Below, piece by piece: positions 20,267 to 28,617 of a stretch of DNA of 64,000 nt. A program made the position numbers and the translations under genes. Below the pieces are notes generated by a model. The model worked only from the letters and a program-made list of their open reading frames with translations. It had not been told where the DNA came from and ran no database searches. The stretch comes from DATKNA01 sp963755755 (GTDB taxonomy: Bacteria; Actinomycetota; Actinomycetes; Actinomycetales; Kineosporiaceae): NCBI GenBank assembly GCA_963755755.1, contig CAVWLJ010000010.1:806001-870000 (forward strand). Direction: 5' to 3'. How positions within the stretch are numbered: the first letter of the stretch is position 1; every line of letters starts with the position of its first letter.

Positions 20267-21705
20267 CGACCGGCCCGCAGCGCCGGCCCAGCCCCCGGCC
20301 CCGGACGCGAAACGTCGCCCGCCGCGAGCTCGACCCGGCCCGCCGGGTCGCCTTCGAGGTGCTGCGCGCCGTGGACGCCGAGGACTCCTACGCCAACCTC
20401 GTCCTGCCCCGGCTGCTGCGCTCGGCGGGTCTCGCCGGCCGCGACGCCGGCTTCGCGACCGAGCTCGCCTACGGCACGCTGCGGGGCCGCGGCAGCTACG
20501 ACGCGGTGCTCGCCACGTGCGTCGACCGTCCGCTGGAGCAGATCGACCCGCCCCTGCTCGACGCGTTGCGGCTGGGCGTGCACCAGCTGCTCGGCATGCG
20601 GGTGCCCGCACACGCGGCGGTCTCCGCGACGGTCGACGTCGTCCGTGCGGAGGTCGGCCAGGGCGCGGCGGGTTTCGCGAACGCCGTCCTGCGGCGCGTG
20701 GCCGAGCGCGACCTCGCCGCCTGGCTCGACCGGATCGTGCCGGCGGGCGCCGACGAGGACGCCCGGCTGGCGCTCACGGCGTCCCACCCGGTGTGGATCG
20801 TGCGCGCCTTCCGGGACGCGCTGGTGTTCTCGGGCCGGGACGCCGGTGAGCTGCCGGCGTTGCTGGCTGCGGACAACGCCGCGCCGGCGGTGTCGCTGGC
20901 CGCGCTGCCCGGCCTCGCGACGCCCGCCGAACTCGGCGGCGAGCCCGGCGTGCTGTCGCCGTTCGCGGTCCGGCTCTCCGGGCCGCCCGACGCGCTGCCA
21001 GCCGTCCGGGAGGGCCGCGCGCGGGTGCAGGACGAGGGCAGCCAGCTCGTCGCGCTCGCCCTCGCGTGCGCCGACGTCGAGGGGCGCGACGCGCGCTGGC
21101 TCGACCTCTGTGCCGGCCCGGGCGGCAAGACCGCCCTGCTCGGGGCCATCCTCGCGGAGCGCGGCGACTCCGACGCCCGGCTGGTCGGGAACGAGGTCTC
21201 GGCCCACCGCGCGGACCTCGTCCGGCGGTCCGTGGCCGGCGTCGAGCGGGCGGCGCCGGGGCTCGTCGACGTCCGGCTCGGCGACGGCCGCACCCTGGGG
21301 GCGGACGAGCCGGAGGCCTTCGACCGGGTCCTCGTCGACGCGCCCTGCACCGGCCTCGGTGCCCTGCGTCGGCGTCCCGAGGCGCGGTGGCGCCGGACGC
21401 CGGGCGATCTGGCGTCGCTCGGCCCGCTGCAGCGGGACCTGCTGCGCTCGGCCCTGGACGCGGTGCGTCCCGGCGGCGTGGTCGTCTACGCCACGTGCTC
21501 GCCGCACCCCGCCGAGACCCGGATCGTCGTGGACGACGTGCTGCGGCGACGCGACGACGTCGAGCGGCTGGACACCCGGGACGCCGTCGAGGAGGCGAGC
21601 CACGGCCACGCCGACGAGCTCGGGGAGGGCCCGGACGTCCAGCTCTGGCCCCACATCCACGGCACCGACGCCATGTACCTCGCCCTCCTGCGCAAGCGGA
21701 CCTGA
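20263..21705 (+). CDS. rsmB: 16S rRNA m5C967 methyltransferase RsmB
   Basis: RsmB (Sun/Fmu) methylates C967 of 16S rRNA. The 480-residue product has an N-terminal NusB-like RNA-binding domain (about 20-165, RRVAFEVLRAV...FANAVLRRV) and a C-terminal Rossmann methyltransferase with SAM motif LDLCAGPGGKTA (about 284-295). Two catalytic cysteines are visible in DAPCTGLGALRR (about 358-369) and YATCSPHPAET (about 408-418). A basic, disordered N-terminus precedes the NusB fold. It is convergent with the lspA-like gene, with only 13 nt between them. Confidence 0.95.
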   Translation: MTTGPQRRPSPRPRTRNVARRELDPARRVAFEVLRAVDAEDSYANLVLPRLLRSAGLAGRDAGFATELAYGTLRGRGSYDAVLATCVDRPLEQIDPPLLDALRLGVHQLLGMRVPAHAAVSATVDVVRAEVGQGAAGFANAVLRRVAERDLAAWLDRIVPAGADEDARLALTASHPVWIVRAFRDALVFSGRDAGELPALLAADNAAPAVSLAALPGLATPAELGGEPGVLSPFAVRLSGPPDALPAVREGRARVQDEGSQLVALALACADVEGRDARWLDLCAGPGGKTALLGAILAERGDSDARLVGNEVSAHRADLVRRSVAGVERAAPGLVDVRLGDGRTLGADEPEAFDRVLVDAPCTGLGALRRRPEARWRRTPGDLASLGPLQRDLLRSALDAVRPGGVVVYATCSPHPAETRIVVDDVLRRRDDVERLDTRDAVEEASHGHADELGEGPDVQLWPHIHGTDAMYLALLRKRT

Positions 21706-21718
21706 CGCGGCGGGAACC

Positions 21719-22430
21719 TCAGGGCGCCGAGGTGACCCCGGGAGCTGAGCCCTCCGCCTCGGGGCTGGTGAGCCCGGTGTCGTGGGCGGCCCCGACCGCG
21801 ACCGCGGTGAGGAGCCCCGTCGCGGCAGCCGCCATGCCGAGCCTGGCGAGAGGCCCGTGGCGTGGACGGCGGAGCACCGGCCCGGGACGGAGCCGAACGT
21901 GCGGCCGACGGGCCACGAGCGCGTACGCGACCACGGCCAGGAGGAAGCCGGTGCCTCCGATGATGAAGAAGTCCGCGACGTTGTAGATGCAGTGGTGGAG
22001 CGGGATGAAGTCGACCGCCCCGCGGACGCTGCCCGGCGCCGTCCAGAAGTGCAGGCCGAGACGGTCGAGCGCGTTGCTGCTCCACCCTGCGACCGCCATG
22101 GTGGCGGGCACGCCGAACACCCGGCGGCGGATGCGGACGAGGAGGGACACGGCCAGGGTCAGGACGACGGCCCCTGCAGGTCGAGCACCGCGCCTGACAC
22201 CTGCTCCGAGTACCAGGTGCCGACCTTCGGCCCGACGAGCTGGTCACCGCCCGGATTGATCACAGCTCCCGCAGGTGCCGCCATGCCCACCACTTCGTCG
22301 CCTGGTCGAGGAGGACGACGGCGGCGAGGACGGCCAGCACGAGACGCGGGTGCGAGCGATGCGGCGCGGGCCCTCCGGCACCGCCGGTCGCGTGCCGGGC
22401 ATGGCCGGTGACACGGGTGTCGGCGGTCAT
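21719..22430 (-). pseudogene. lspA: LspA-like signal peptidase II, two apparent frameshifts
   Basis: The start is ATG 22430, preceded by GAGGAG 4 nt upstream. Reading across three frames gives a coherent LspA-like protein of about 237 residues: helix 1 RLVLAVLAAVVLLDQATKWW, then WYSEQVSGAVLDL, the first catalytic-Asp motif SNALDRLG, IPLHHCIYNVADFFI with the second Asp, and a last membrane helix. Breaks lie at about 22261-22263 (one G missing on the coding strand) and 22170-22173 (a G run short by one). As given, translation stops after about 56 residues. It could be a decayed paralogue or two sequence errors. It does not lie in the usual lspA-rluD context, so another lspA probably exists. Confidence 0.75.
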
Positions 22431-22932
22431 GGCACTCCTCGGTGTTGCCGGCACGCCGGTGGCCCCCGCACGAAACGCGGCCAGAGCGCGTCGGCCTCGC
22501 CGCGGCCCCGCTGCCGGGCCGTGGCGGACGACGACTCGCGGCGGGGGACGGTCTTCACGCCCGAGCGTGCACGTGGTGAACACGGCGCCTTCGGCAGCGC
22601 GCCGTGCCATCCGGTTTGCCCCGAAGCACGATCGTCACGCCTGCGCGGCGAATATGACCCGACTCACCACTGGAGGCCCTCGGCGCCCCGCGGACCGGAG
22701 CGGCCGGGAGTTCCGCGCGCGGAGGTCGCAGCACGGCCATGGCCAAGACCCCCAGGGCGTCCGCGGGCCCGACGGTCAGCGGGACCCGCAGCACCACCCC
22801 GCTCCCTCGCGCTGATCATGCAATTCCCGTTGATCTGTGGCCGGCCGGCTACAGATCAACGCGGATTGCATGATCAGCGCGAGGGAGGGATCAGCGCGAG
22901 GGAGAGAGGAAGGGAGGGAGGGCAGGATGGGG
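22431..22932. other. Intergenic region upstream of the lspA-like gene
   Basis: About 500 nt carry no recognisable gene. A 44-codon frame (22739-22873) has GGAGGT about 12 nt upstream, but its second half is just the palindrome read as protein, so I do not call it. The clear features are the palindrome at 22802-22887 and a 14-nt direct duplication of its end. Confidence 0.5.
22802..22887. repeat. Long palindrome, TGATCATGCA family, type A
   Basis: The arms are 37 nt (22802-22838 and 22851-22887), matching at 35 of 37 positions, around a 12-nt loop GGCCGGCCGGCT that can itself pair. ATCAGCGCGAGGGA occurs at the end of the right arm and again at 22890-22903, a tandem duplication of the element tip. 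It lies between the kinase 3' end and the lspA-like 5' end. Confidence 0.92.
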
Positions 22933-24420
22933 TCAGGGGCTGGTGTCGGGGTTGCGGATCGGCAGCCGGACCTCGAAGCGGGTGTCGCCGGGCGAGGAGA
23001 CCACGCGGAGATCGCCGCCGTGCCGGTTGACGACGATCTTCCACGAGATGTCCAGGCCGAGGCCCGTGCCCTCGCCGACGCCCTTGGTGGTGAAGAACGG
23101 CTCGAAGATCCGGCGCTGCAGCTCCGGGGGGATGCCGGGGCCCGTGTCGCAGATCTCGACGAGCACCTGGTCGCCGTCCCGCGAGGTCCGCACCGTCAGC
23201 GTGCCCGTGCCGTCCATCGCCGCCGCGGCGTTGTCGATGATGTTGGTCCAGACCTGGTTGAGCTCGCCGGGGTAGGCGAGGATCTTGGGCAGCGTGCGGT
23301 CGAGCTCCTTGACCACGGTGATGCCGCGCAGCCGGTGCGTCATGATCGTCAGAGTGCTCTTGAGGCCCTCGTGGATGTCGACCCACTCGTGGCCGGCGCG
23401 GTCCATGTGCGAGTAGTTCTTCGCCGCGCTGACCAGCGTCGAGATCCGGCGCGTCGCCTCCTCGATCTCCGTCATGAGCATCTCGGTCTCGACGCTGTAC
23501 GCCAGCCAGCGGACGGACCCGTTGAGGTCCTCCCCGCCGGTCACCGACGGCAGCTGCTCCATCCAGTCCGGGGTGAGCCCGGCCCCGACGAAGATCGGTG
23601 CGAGTTCCCACGCGCCGTCGACCTCGTGGTCCTCGAGCCAGGTGCCCATGTCGTCCTCGCGGTCGCTGGTCTCCAGCGGCGACAGCGTCGGGGCGTCCGC
23701 GACCCGCTTGACGGCGTCCTCCTGGATCTCGACGAGCTGCGCCAGCGCCTCGGCGTCGATGTTCGTCTTCGCGAGCAGGGCGAGCTTGTGCCGCATTCCG
23801 GCGATCCGCTCGCGCAGCGACGAGGTCGCCCGGACGGCGGCCGCGGCCGGGTTGTTGAGCTCGTGCGTGAGCCCGGCGGTGAGCGAGCCGAGGGCGAGGA
23901 GCTTCTCCCGCTGCCCGACGACGATCTGCGAGTTCCGCTGACCGATGAGCATGCCCTCGATGAGGTGCATCGCCATGGGGAACCAGGCGCGCAGCTGCGG
24001 CGCGAACTCGTCGGCGGGCAGCGCCATCATCGCCACGTCGGTGACGGCGTGCAGCGAGCCCGGGTAGCGGTGCTGCTGGCCGGGCGGCGGGTCGGTGAAC
24101 GAGGCCGTCGCGCCCGCGTAGGCCCCCCGCTGGTCGGACCGCGTGATCTCCACCTCGTCGCTGGCGACGCGCCGGGTCATGGCGATCGTGCCCGCGAGCA
24201 GCACGTAGAAGCAGGTGGCGGGGTCACCCTCGGTGTAGACGACGCCTCCGGCCGGGAACAGCTCCACCCGGCTGCGCCGCGTGATCCAGTCCAGCTGCTC
24301 CGGATCGAGCGCGTCGAAGAGGAACATGGTCCTCAGCTCGTCGGGCGTGATCCGGTCGCCCTCGCGGTAGGTCGTCGTCTGGGCGGGCCCGGCGCCCGAG
24401 CCCAGGGGTGTCGCGCTCAT
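22933..24420 (-). CDS. Sensor histidine kinase with N-terminal cyclic-nucleotide-binding-like domain
   Basis: The 495-residue soluble product has a cNMP/Crp-type beta-roll domain at about 32-145 (LFDALDPEQLDWI, FPAGGVVYTEGDPATCFYVLLAGTIAM). An H-box follows, LGSLTAGLTHELNNP, with phospho-acceptor His186, then a GHKL ATPase domain (NQVWTNIIDNAAAAMDG N-box, DTGPGIP and GEGTGLGLDI G-boxes). There are no membrane helices, so it senses a cytosolic signal. Its ATG overlaps by 4 nt the stop of the upstream gene, which carries a receiver domain and is the obvious phosphotransfer partner. Whether cAMP or another ligand binds cannot be read from sequence. Confidence 0.92.
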   Translation of the reverse strand: MSATPLGSGAGPAQTTTYREGDRITPDELRTMFLFDALDPEQLDWITRRSRVELFPAGGVVYTEGDPATCFYVLLAGTIAMTRRVASDEVEITRSDQRGAYAGATASFTDPPPGQQHRYPGSLHAVTDVAMMALPADEFAPQLRAWFPMAMHLIEGMLIGQRNSQIVVGQREKLLALGSLTAGLTHELNNPAAAAVRATSSLRERIAGMRHKLALLAKTNIDAEALAQLVEIQEDAVKRVADAPTLSPLETSDREDDMGTWLEDHEVDGAWELAPIFVGAGLTPDWMEQLPSVTGGEDLNGSVRWLAYSVETEMLMTEIEEATRRISTLVSAAKNYSHMDRAGHEWVDIHEGLKSTLTIMTHRLRGITVVKELDRTLPKILAYPGELNQVWTNIIDNAAAAMDGTGTLTVRTSRDGDQVLVEICDTGPGIPPELQRRIFEPFFTTKGVGEGTGLGLDISWKIVVNRHGGDLRVVSSPGDTRFEVRLPIRNPDTSP

Positions 24421-26081
24421 GACTTCTCCAGGTAGCGGTGCACGAGGGTCACGGCCATGGCGCCCTCGCCGACGGCGGAGGCGACCCGCTTGACCGACTG
24501 GGCGCGGACATCGCCGGCGGCGAAGACGCCCGGCACGCTCGTCTCCAGCAGGTAGGGGTCCCGGTCGGGGACCCAGCCCCCGGGGCGCCGTCCGTCGCGG
24601 GCGAGGTCCGGGCCGGTGACCAGGAAGCCCCCGCTGTCCCGGTCCAGGACGCCGTCGAGCCAGTCGGTCAGCGGCGCGGCGCCGATGAACACGAACAGGT
24701 GGGACGCGGGGACGGTCTCCGTCGTGCCGTTCGCGGCGTCCTCGAGGACGAGCCACTCGAGGTGCCCGTCGCCCTCCGCTCCCACCACGCTCGTGCAGAG
24801 CCGGACGCGGATGTTGGGGATGCCGTGGATCTGCTCGATCAGGTACTGCGACATGGACGCCTCGAGGCTCTTGCCCCGCACGAGCAGCGTCACGGACCGG
24901 GCCACCCGCGCGAAGAAGACGGCGGCCTGCCCGGCGGAGTTGGCGCCGCCGACGATGAAGATGTCCTGGTCGGTGCACGCCTGCTGCTCCGTCGCGGCGG
25001 AGCCGTAGTACACGCCTGCGCCGACGAGCTCGTCGACGCCCGGCGCCTCCATCCGCCGGTAGGCCACGCCGGTGGCGAGGACGACGGAGTGCGCGGCGAT
25101 CTCGCTGCCGTCCTCGAAGCGCACGACCCGTGACGATCCCCGGACCTCGAGCCGGTCGACCACACGCGTCGTGAGCAGCTCGGCGCCGAACTTCCCCGCC
25201 TGCCGGCGGGCGCGCTCCGTGAGCTGGCCACCGGAGACGCCGTCCGGGAAGCCCAGGTAGTTCTCGATCCGCGAGCTCTGGCCCGCCTGGCCGCCGGTGG
25301 CCTGCCGCTCGACGAGCACGGTTCGCAGGCCCTCCGACGCGCCGTACACCGCCGCGCCGAGCCCGGCGGGGCCGCCACCGACGATGACCAGGTCGTAGAA
25401 GTCGGTCGCCGGCGTCGTGGACATGCCCACCGCCTGCGCGAGCTCGTTCAGCGACGGCGCCGTCAGCGTCGTCCCCTCCGGCGTCACGACCAGCGGGATG
25501 GCGCTCGCGTCGACGCCGGCGGCGTCCAGCAGGCGGCGGCCCTCCGCGTCGTCCACCGTCCACCAGCGGTAGGGGATGGAGTTGCGGGCGAGGAAGTCGC
25601 GGACCTCGTGCGAGGGCGCGGACCACGGGTGCCCGACGATCTGGACGTCGAGCACCGGCGCGTCGCCCAGTGCCCGCCAGGTCTCGAGCATGGCGTCGAC
25701 GACGGGGTAGAGCTTCTCCTCCGGCGGGTCCCAGGGCTTGAGCAGGTAGTGGTCGACGTCGACGACGTTGATCGCGGCGATCGCGGCGTCGGTGTCGGCG
25801 TAGGCCGTGAGCAGCGCGCGCCGGGCCCGGGGGAACAGGTCCATGGCCTGCTCGAGGAACTCGATGCCGTTGAGCCCCGGCATCCGGTAGTCGGCGAGGA
25901 TCGCGGCGACGGGATCGCCGCGCAGCTTGACCTCGCGCAGCGCGTCGAGCGCCTGCTGTGGGTCCTCGGCGCGGACCACGCGGTAGTGCTCCCCGTACCG
26001 TCGGCGCAGGTCACGCGCGACGGCCCGGGACACGGACACGTCGTCGTCCACGGTGAGCAGGACGGGTCGACCCTCCGGCAT
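24417..26081 (-). CDS. Response-regulator receiver fused to a thioredoxin-reductase-like flavoprotein
   Basis: The 554-residue fusion has three parts. A receiver domain (about 5-130) has acidic residues D12-D14, phospho-acceptor D64 in ILADYRMPG, T92 and K115. A glutaredoxin-like fold (about 143-220) has no cysteine where CPYC would be (VGHPWSAPSHEV). An FAD/NAD(P)H reductase (about 228-554) has IVGGGPAGLGAA, IVGGANSAGQAA and VFAAGDVRAQSVKRVA. The thioredoxin reductase CXXC is absent: the region reads VYYGSAATEQQAC. It is therefore a flavin reductase with an unknown acceptor, probably switched by phosphorylation. Databases usually name such proteins fused response regulator/thioredoxin-disulfide reductase. 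Confidence 0.92.
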   Translation of the reverse strand: MPEGRPVLLTVDDDVSVSRAVARDLRRRYGEHYRVVRAEDPQQALDALREVKLRGDPVAAILADYRMPGLNGIEFLEQAMDLFPRARRALLTAYADTDAAIAAINVVDVDHYLLKPWDPPEEKLYPVVDAMLETWRALGDAPVLDVQIVGHPWSAPSHEVRDFLARNSIPYRWWTVDDAEGRRLLDAAGVDASAIPLVVTPEGTTLTAPSLNELAQAVGMSTTPATDFYDLVIVGGGPAGLGAAVYGASEGLRTVLVERQATGGQAGQSSRIENYLGFPDGVSGGQLTERARRQAGKFGAELLTTRVVDRLEVRGSSRVVRFEDGSEIAAHSVVLATGVAYRRMEAPGVDELVGAGVYYGSAATEQQACTDQDIFIVGGANSAGQAAVFFARVARSVTLLVRGKSLEASMSQYLIEQIHGIPNIRVRLCTSVVGAEGDGHLEWLVLEDAANGTTETVPASHLFVFIGAAPLTDWLDGVLDRDSGGFLVTGPDLARDGRRPGGWVPDRDPYLLETSVPGVFAAGDVRAQSVKRVASAVGEGAMAVTLVHRYLEKS

Positions 26082-26308
26082 GAGACCTCCGTCGCTAGCG
26101 AAGCCCCCAGTCTCCCTCGATCAGATGAACGGCAGGAGACCCGGCGGCCGTGATCCGCGCAGGGCGAACACGGCGACGCGGCGGGAACGAAGATCGAGCA
26201 GGCGTTCTGAGGGTCCGCGGCGGCCCGGCGGAGCCCTCCAGCTCCCGGAACGCCTGCATGATCTCCCGGGCTCGGCGTGATCGGCAGGGAGGAGCCGGAG
26301 GACGCCGG

Positions 26309-26314
26309 TAGGGT
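26309..26314 (+). promoter_or_regulatory. -10 box for leaderless rpe
   Basis: TAGGGT lies 7 nt before the GTG start at 26322, the typical spacing for leaderless transcripts in actinobacteria. Confidence 0.5.
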
Positions 26315-26321
26315 CGCAGCC

Positions 26322-26984
26322 GTGGGTCTGCAGATCTCCCCGAGCATCCTGACGGCGGACTTCGCGCGCCTGGCCGACGAACTGGCGCGGATCTCGGACG
26401 CCGACTGGGTGCACGTCGACGTCATGGACAACCATTTCGTGCCCAACCTCACGCTCGGGCTGCCGGTGGTGGAGTCGCTGGTGAAGGCCTCGCCGCTGCC
26501 GATCGACACCCACCTCATGATCGAGGAGCCGGACCGCTGGGCCCCGGCGTACGCGGAGGCGGGCGCCCGCAACGTCACCTTCCACGCGGAGGCCGCGCGG
26601 GCCCCGATCCGGCTCGCCCGGGAACTGCGCCGGCTCGGTGCCCGCGCCGGCCTGGCGCTGCGGCCCGCGACGCCGGTCGAGCCGTTCGTCGACCTCCTCG
26701 CGGAGTTCGACATGATCCTCGTCATGACCGTGGAGCCCGGCTTCGGCGGGCAGAAGTTCCTCGAGGCGTGCCTGCCGAAGGTCCGCCGGGCGCGCGAGGC
26801 GATCTCCGCGAGCGGGCTCGACGTCTGGGTGCAGGTCGACGGCGGGGTGTCGGAGGAGACCATCGGCCGCTGCGCGGAGGCCGGGGCGGATGTGTTCGTG
26901 GCCGGGTCCGCGGTCTACGGGGCGGACGACGCCGGCGCCGAGATCGCCCGGTTGCGCGAGCTGGCCGGGAAGGGGCACCCATGA
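26322..26984 (+). CDS. rpe: Ribulose-phosphate 3-epimerase
   Basis: Rpe interconverts ribulose 5-phosphate and xylulose 5-phosphate in the pentose phosphate pathway. The 220-residue TIM barrel starts LQISPSILTADFARL and shows the metal-binding motifs WVHVDVMDNHFVPNLT (about 32-47), DTHLMIEEP and MTVEPGFGGQKF (about 138-149), and VDGGVSEET. GTG 26322 is chosen because family sequence begins at once and a -10 box lies 7 nt upstream. It overlaps the DUF952 gene by 4 nt. Confidence 0.96.
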   Translation: MGLQISPSILTADFARLADELARISDADWVHVDVMDNHFVPNLTLGLPVVESLVKASPLPIDTHLMIEEPDRWAPAYAEAGARNVTFHAEAARAPIRLARELRRLGARAGLALRPATPVEPFVDLLAEFDMILVMTVEPGFGGQKFLEACLPKVRRAREAISASGLDVWVQVDGGVSEETIGRCAEAGADVFVAGSAVYGADDAGAEIARLRELAGKGHP

Positions 26985-27331
26985 TCTACCACATCGCCCT
27001 CGAGAAGGACTGGGAGGCGGCGCTCGAGGCGGGGGAGTACCGGATCTCCAGCCTGGGGCGCACGCTCGAGGAGGAGGGCTTCCTGCACGCCTCCTACGGC
27101 AACCAGGTGCGCGGCGTCGCCGACCGCTACTACACGGACGTCGAGGAGCCGCTCGTGCTGCTGACGATCGACGAGCGGCGGCTGACCGTTCCGTTGCAGG
27201 TCGACGCCGTCGCCGGCGACGCCGACGGCTACCCGCACGTCTACGGCCCGCTCGACGTCACCGCCGTCGTGATGTCCACGCCCCTGCTGCGCGACGGCCA
27301 GGGCCGCCTGGAGCTGCCCGACCTGCCCTGA
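26981..27331 (+). CDS. DUF952 family protein
   Basis: This is a small cytosolic protein of 116 residues with unknown function. It shows the DUF952 pattern: YHIALEKDWEAALEAGEYR near the start, EEEGFLHAS (about 30-38, with the conserved histidine) and YPHVYGPLDV near the C-terminus. The fold resembles NAD-dependent ADP-ribosyltransferases, but no activity is established. ATG 26981 overlaps the rpe stop (ATGA), so it is translated with rpe. Confidence 0.88.
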   Translation: MIYHIALEKDWEAALEAGEYRISSLGRTLEEEGFLHASYGNQVRGVADRYYTDVEEPLVLLTIDERRLTVPLQVDAVAGDADGYPHVYGPLDVTAVVMSTPLLRDGQGRLELPDLP

Positions 27332-27370
27332 CCGGCCCTGACCGGCATGGTGCCGCCCGGCCTGCGCTGC

Positions 27371-27376
27371 CAGTCT
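27371..27376 (+). promoter_or_regulatory. -10 box for leaderless glutaredoxin-like gene
   Basis: CAGTCT lies 6 nt before ATG 27383. It departs from TANNNT at the first position, so this is a weak call supported mainly by spacing. Confidence 0.3.
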
Positions 27377-27382
27377 GGTGGC

Positions 27383-27622
27383 ATGTCCGAGGTGGTGCTG
27401 TACACGCGGCCCGGCTGTCCGTTCAGCATGAAGCTGCGCGCCAAGCTCCGGCTCGCCCGGATCCCGTTCAGGTCGGTCGACATCTGGGCGGACGCCGAGG
27501 CCGCGGCCGTCGTCCGGTCGGTGAACGACGGCGCCGAGCTCGTGCCGACGGTCCAGATCGGCGCCACCTTCCTCAGCAACCCCTCCCTGAAGCAGGTGCG
27601 CGACGCCCTGACCCTCGCGTGA
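27383..27622 (+). CDS. Glutaredoxin / mycoredoxin-like protein
   Basis: The 79-residue product has a thioredoxin fold of glutaredoxin size. It has a monothiol active site, RPGCPFSMKLRAKL (Cys at about 12, Ser at the second position), followed by the cis-proline loop ELVPTVQIG. Mycoredoxins use CGYC, so this is a relative rather than a clear Mrx1. It probably resolves mixed disulfides, but the thiol partner (mycothiol) is inferred from phylogeny. ATG 27383 is preferred over the in-frame ATG 27347 because it gives the compact family start MSEVVLYTRPG. Confidence 0.85.
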   Translation: MSEVVLYTRPGCPFSMKLRAKLRLARIPFRSVDIWADAEAAAVVRSVNDGAELVPTVQIGATFLSNPSLKQVRDALTLA

Positions 27623-27636
27623 TCGCCGGGCCCGTG

Positions 27637-27642
27637 CATACT
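27637..27642 (+). promoter_or_regulatory. Candidate -10 box upstream of the FMN riboswitch
   Basis: CATACT in GTGCATACTGTGGGC lies about 17 nt before the first riboswitch stem and would start the ribM transcript near 27650. Confidence 0.4.
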
Positions 27643-27658
27643 GTGGGCGAACACGCAC

Positions 27659-27785
27659 GCGTGCTCCGGGGTCGGTGAAATTCCGAACCGGCGGTGACAG
27701 TCCGCGACCCGACCGCAGCCAGCGGCCGGTGGACCTGGTGGAACTCCAGGACCGACGGTGAGAGTCCGGATGGGAGGCAGCACGC
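27659..27785 (+). promoter_or_regulatory. FMN riboswitch (RFN element)
   Basis: All hallmark segments are present: CGGGGTCGGTGAAATTCCG, GAACCGGCGGTGACAGTCCG, GGACCTGGTGGAACTCCAG and GACCGACGGTGAGAGTCCGG, ending ATGGGAGGCAG. The closing stem pairs GCGTGC (27659-27664) with GCACGC (27780-27785). It controls ribM, about 100 nt downstream. I see no strong terminator hairpin, so control may be translational; that is inference. Confidence 0.95.
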
Positions 27786-27882
27786 AGCGGCGGTGCCGGT
27801 GTCGCGTTACCCGCGGCCGCGCTGCCGTGGCCGGCGTACGCCGACCTCGTCCCCCGGAGCCCTGACCCGAGGGACGGCAGCA

Positions 27883-28587
27883 GTGAACTGGTTCGAGCAG
27901 CTCTTCCAGGCGCACCTCACGATCTCCGGTCACGAGATCACCTATCGCGAGATCATCGGCAACCTCTTCGGCCTGGGCTCGGCGATCGGCGGCATGCGCC
28001 GCAAGGTCTGGGCCTGGCCGGTCGGGATCGTCGGCAATGTCCTCCTCTTCACCGTCTTCCTCGGCGTCGCCTTCGGGAACCCGCAGGGCGCGACGCTGTA
28101 CGGGCAGGCGGGCCGGCAGATCTTCTTCATCGTGGCGAGCGTCTACGGATGGTGGCGCTGGCAGCGGACCAAGAACGCGGAGGGCGGTGCCGGCCCGGCC
28201 GTGCACCCGCGCTGGGCGACCGCCGTCGAGCGCGCGTGGTACCTCTCCCTCTCCGCCGTCGCGGTCGTCGTCTGCTACCTGACGTTCCGGGCGATCGGTG
28301 CCGGCTTCCCCGCCCCCGGCTGGTACTACCTCGCCGACTCCTGGATCTTCGTCGGCTCGATGCTCGCGACGTTCGCGATGGCCCGCGGCTGGGTCGACTT
28401 CTGGCTGTGCTGGATCGCGGTGGACCTCGTCGGCGTGCCCGAACTCCTGCACTTCCAGTTCTACCCGTCGGCGGTGATGTACGGCGTCTACGGCGCCTTC
28501 GTCATCTGGGGCTTCTTCGTCTGGCTCCGCGTCTCCCGGGAGGAGAGGATCGGCCTGGCCGACCCGGCCATCGAGGCCGTCGCCTGA
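27883..28587 (+). CDS. ribM: Riboflavin transporter RibM (PnuC/PnuX family)
   Basis: RibM takes up riboflavin in actinobacteria by facilitated diffusion and is typically under FMN riboswitch control, as here. The 234-residue product has about six membrane helices and PnuC-family features, including EIIGNLFGLGSAIGGMRRKVWAW (about 20-42) and repeated aromatic WRW/WW motifs (VYGWWRWQRTKN). GTG 27883 follows GAGGGA at 27869-27874, a weak site. Many actinobacteria have riboflavin biosynthesis genes after rpe; here only the transporter is found. hisE follows 30 nt downstream with its own -10. Confidence 0.9.
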   Translation: MNWFEQLFQAHLTISGHEITYREIIGNLFGLGSAIGGMRRKVWAWPVGIVGNVLLFTVFLGVAFGNPQGATLYGQAGRQIFFIVASVYGWWRWQRTKNAEGGAGPAVHPRWATAVERAWYLSLSAVAVVVCYLTFRAIGAGFPAPGWYYLADSWIFVGSMLATFAMARGWVDFWLCWIAVDLVGVPELLHFQFYPSAVMYGVYGAFVIWGFFVWLRVSREERIGLADPAIEAVA

Positions 28588-28604
28588 CGGCAGGCGGGAC
28601 CGCC

Positions 28605-28610
28605 TAGCCT
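28605..28610 (+). promoter_or_regulatory. -10 box for leaderless hisE
   Basis: TAGCCT lies 7 nt before the GTG start at 28618. Confidence 0.45.
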
Positions 28611-28617
28611 GGCGGAC

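Noticed and set aside
22739..22873. A 44-codon frame with GGAGGT upstream
   Set aside because: Its second half is translated palindrome (RADHAIPVDLW), the initiation spacing is long, and no protein family is recognisable.
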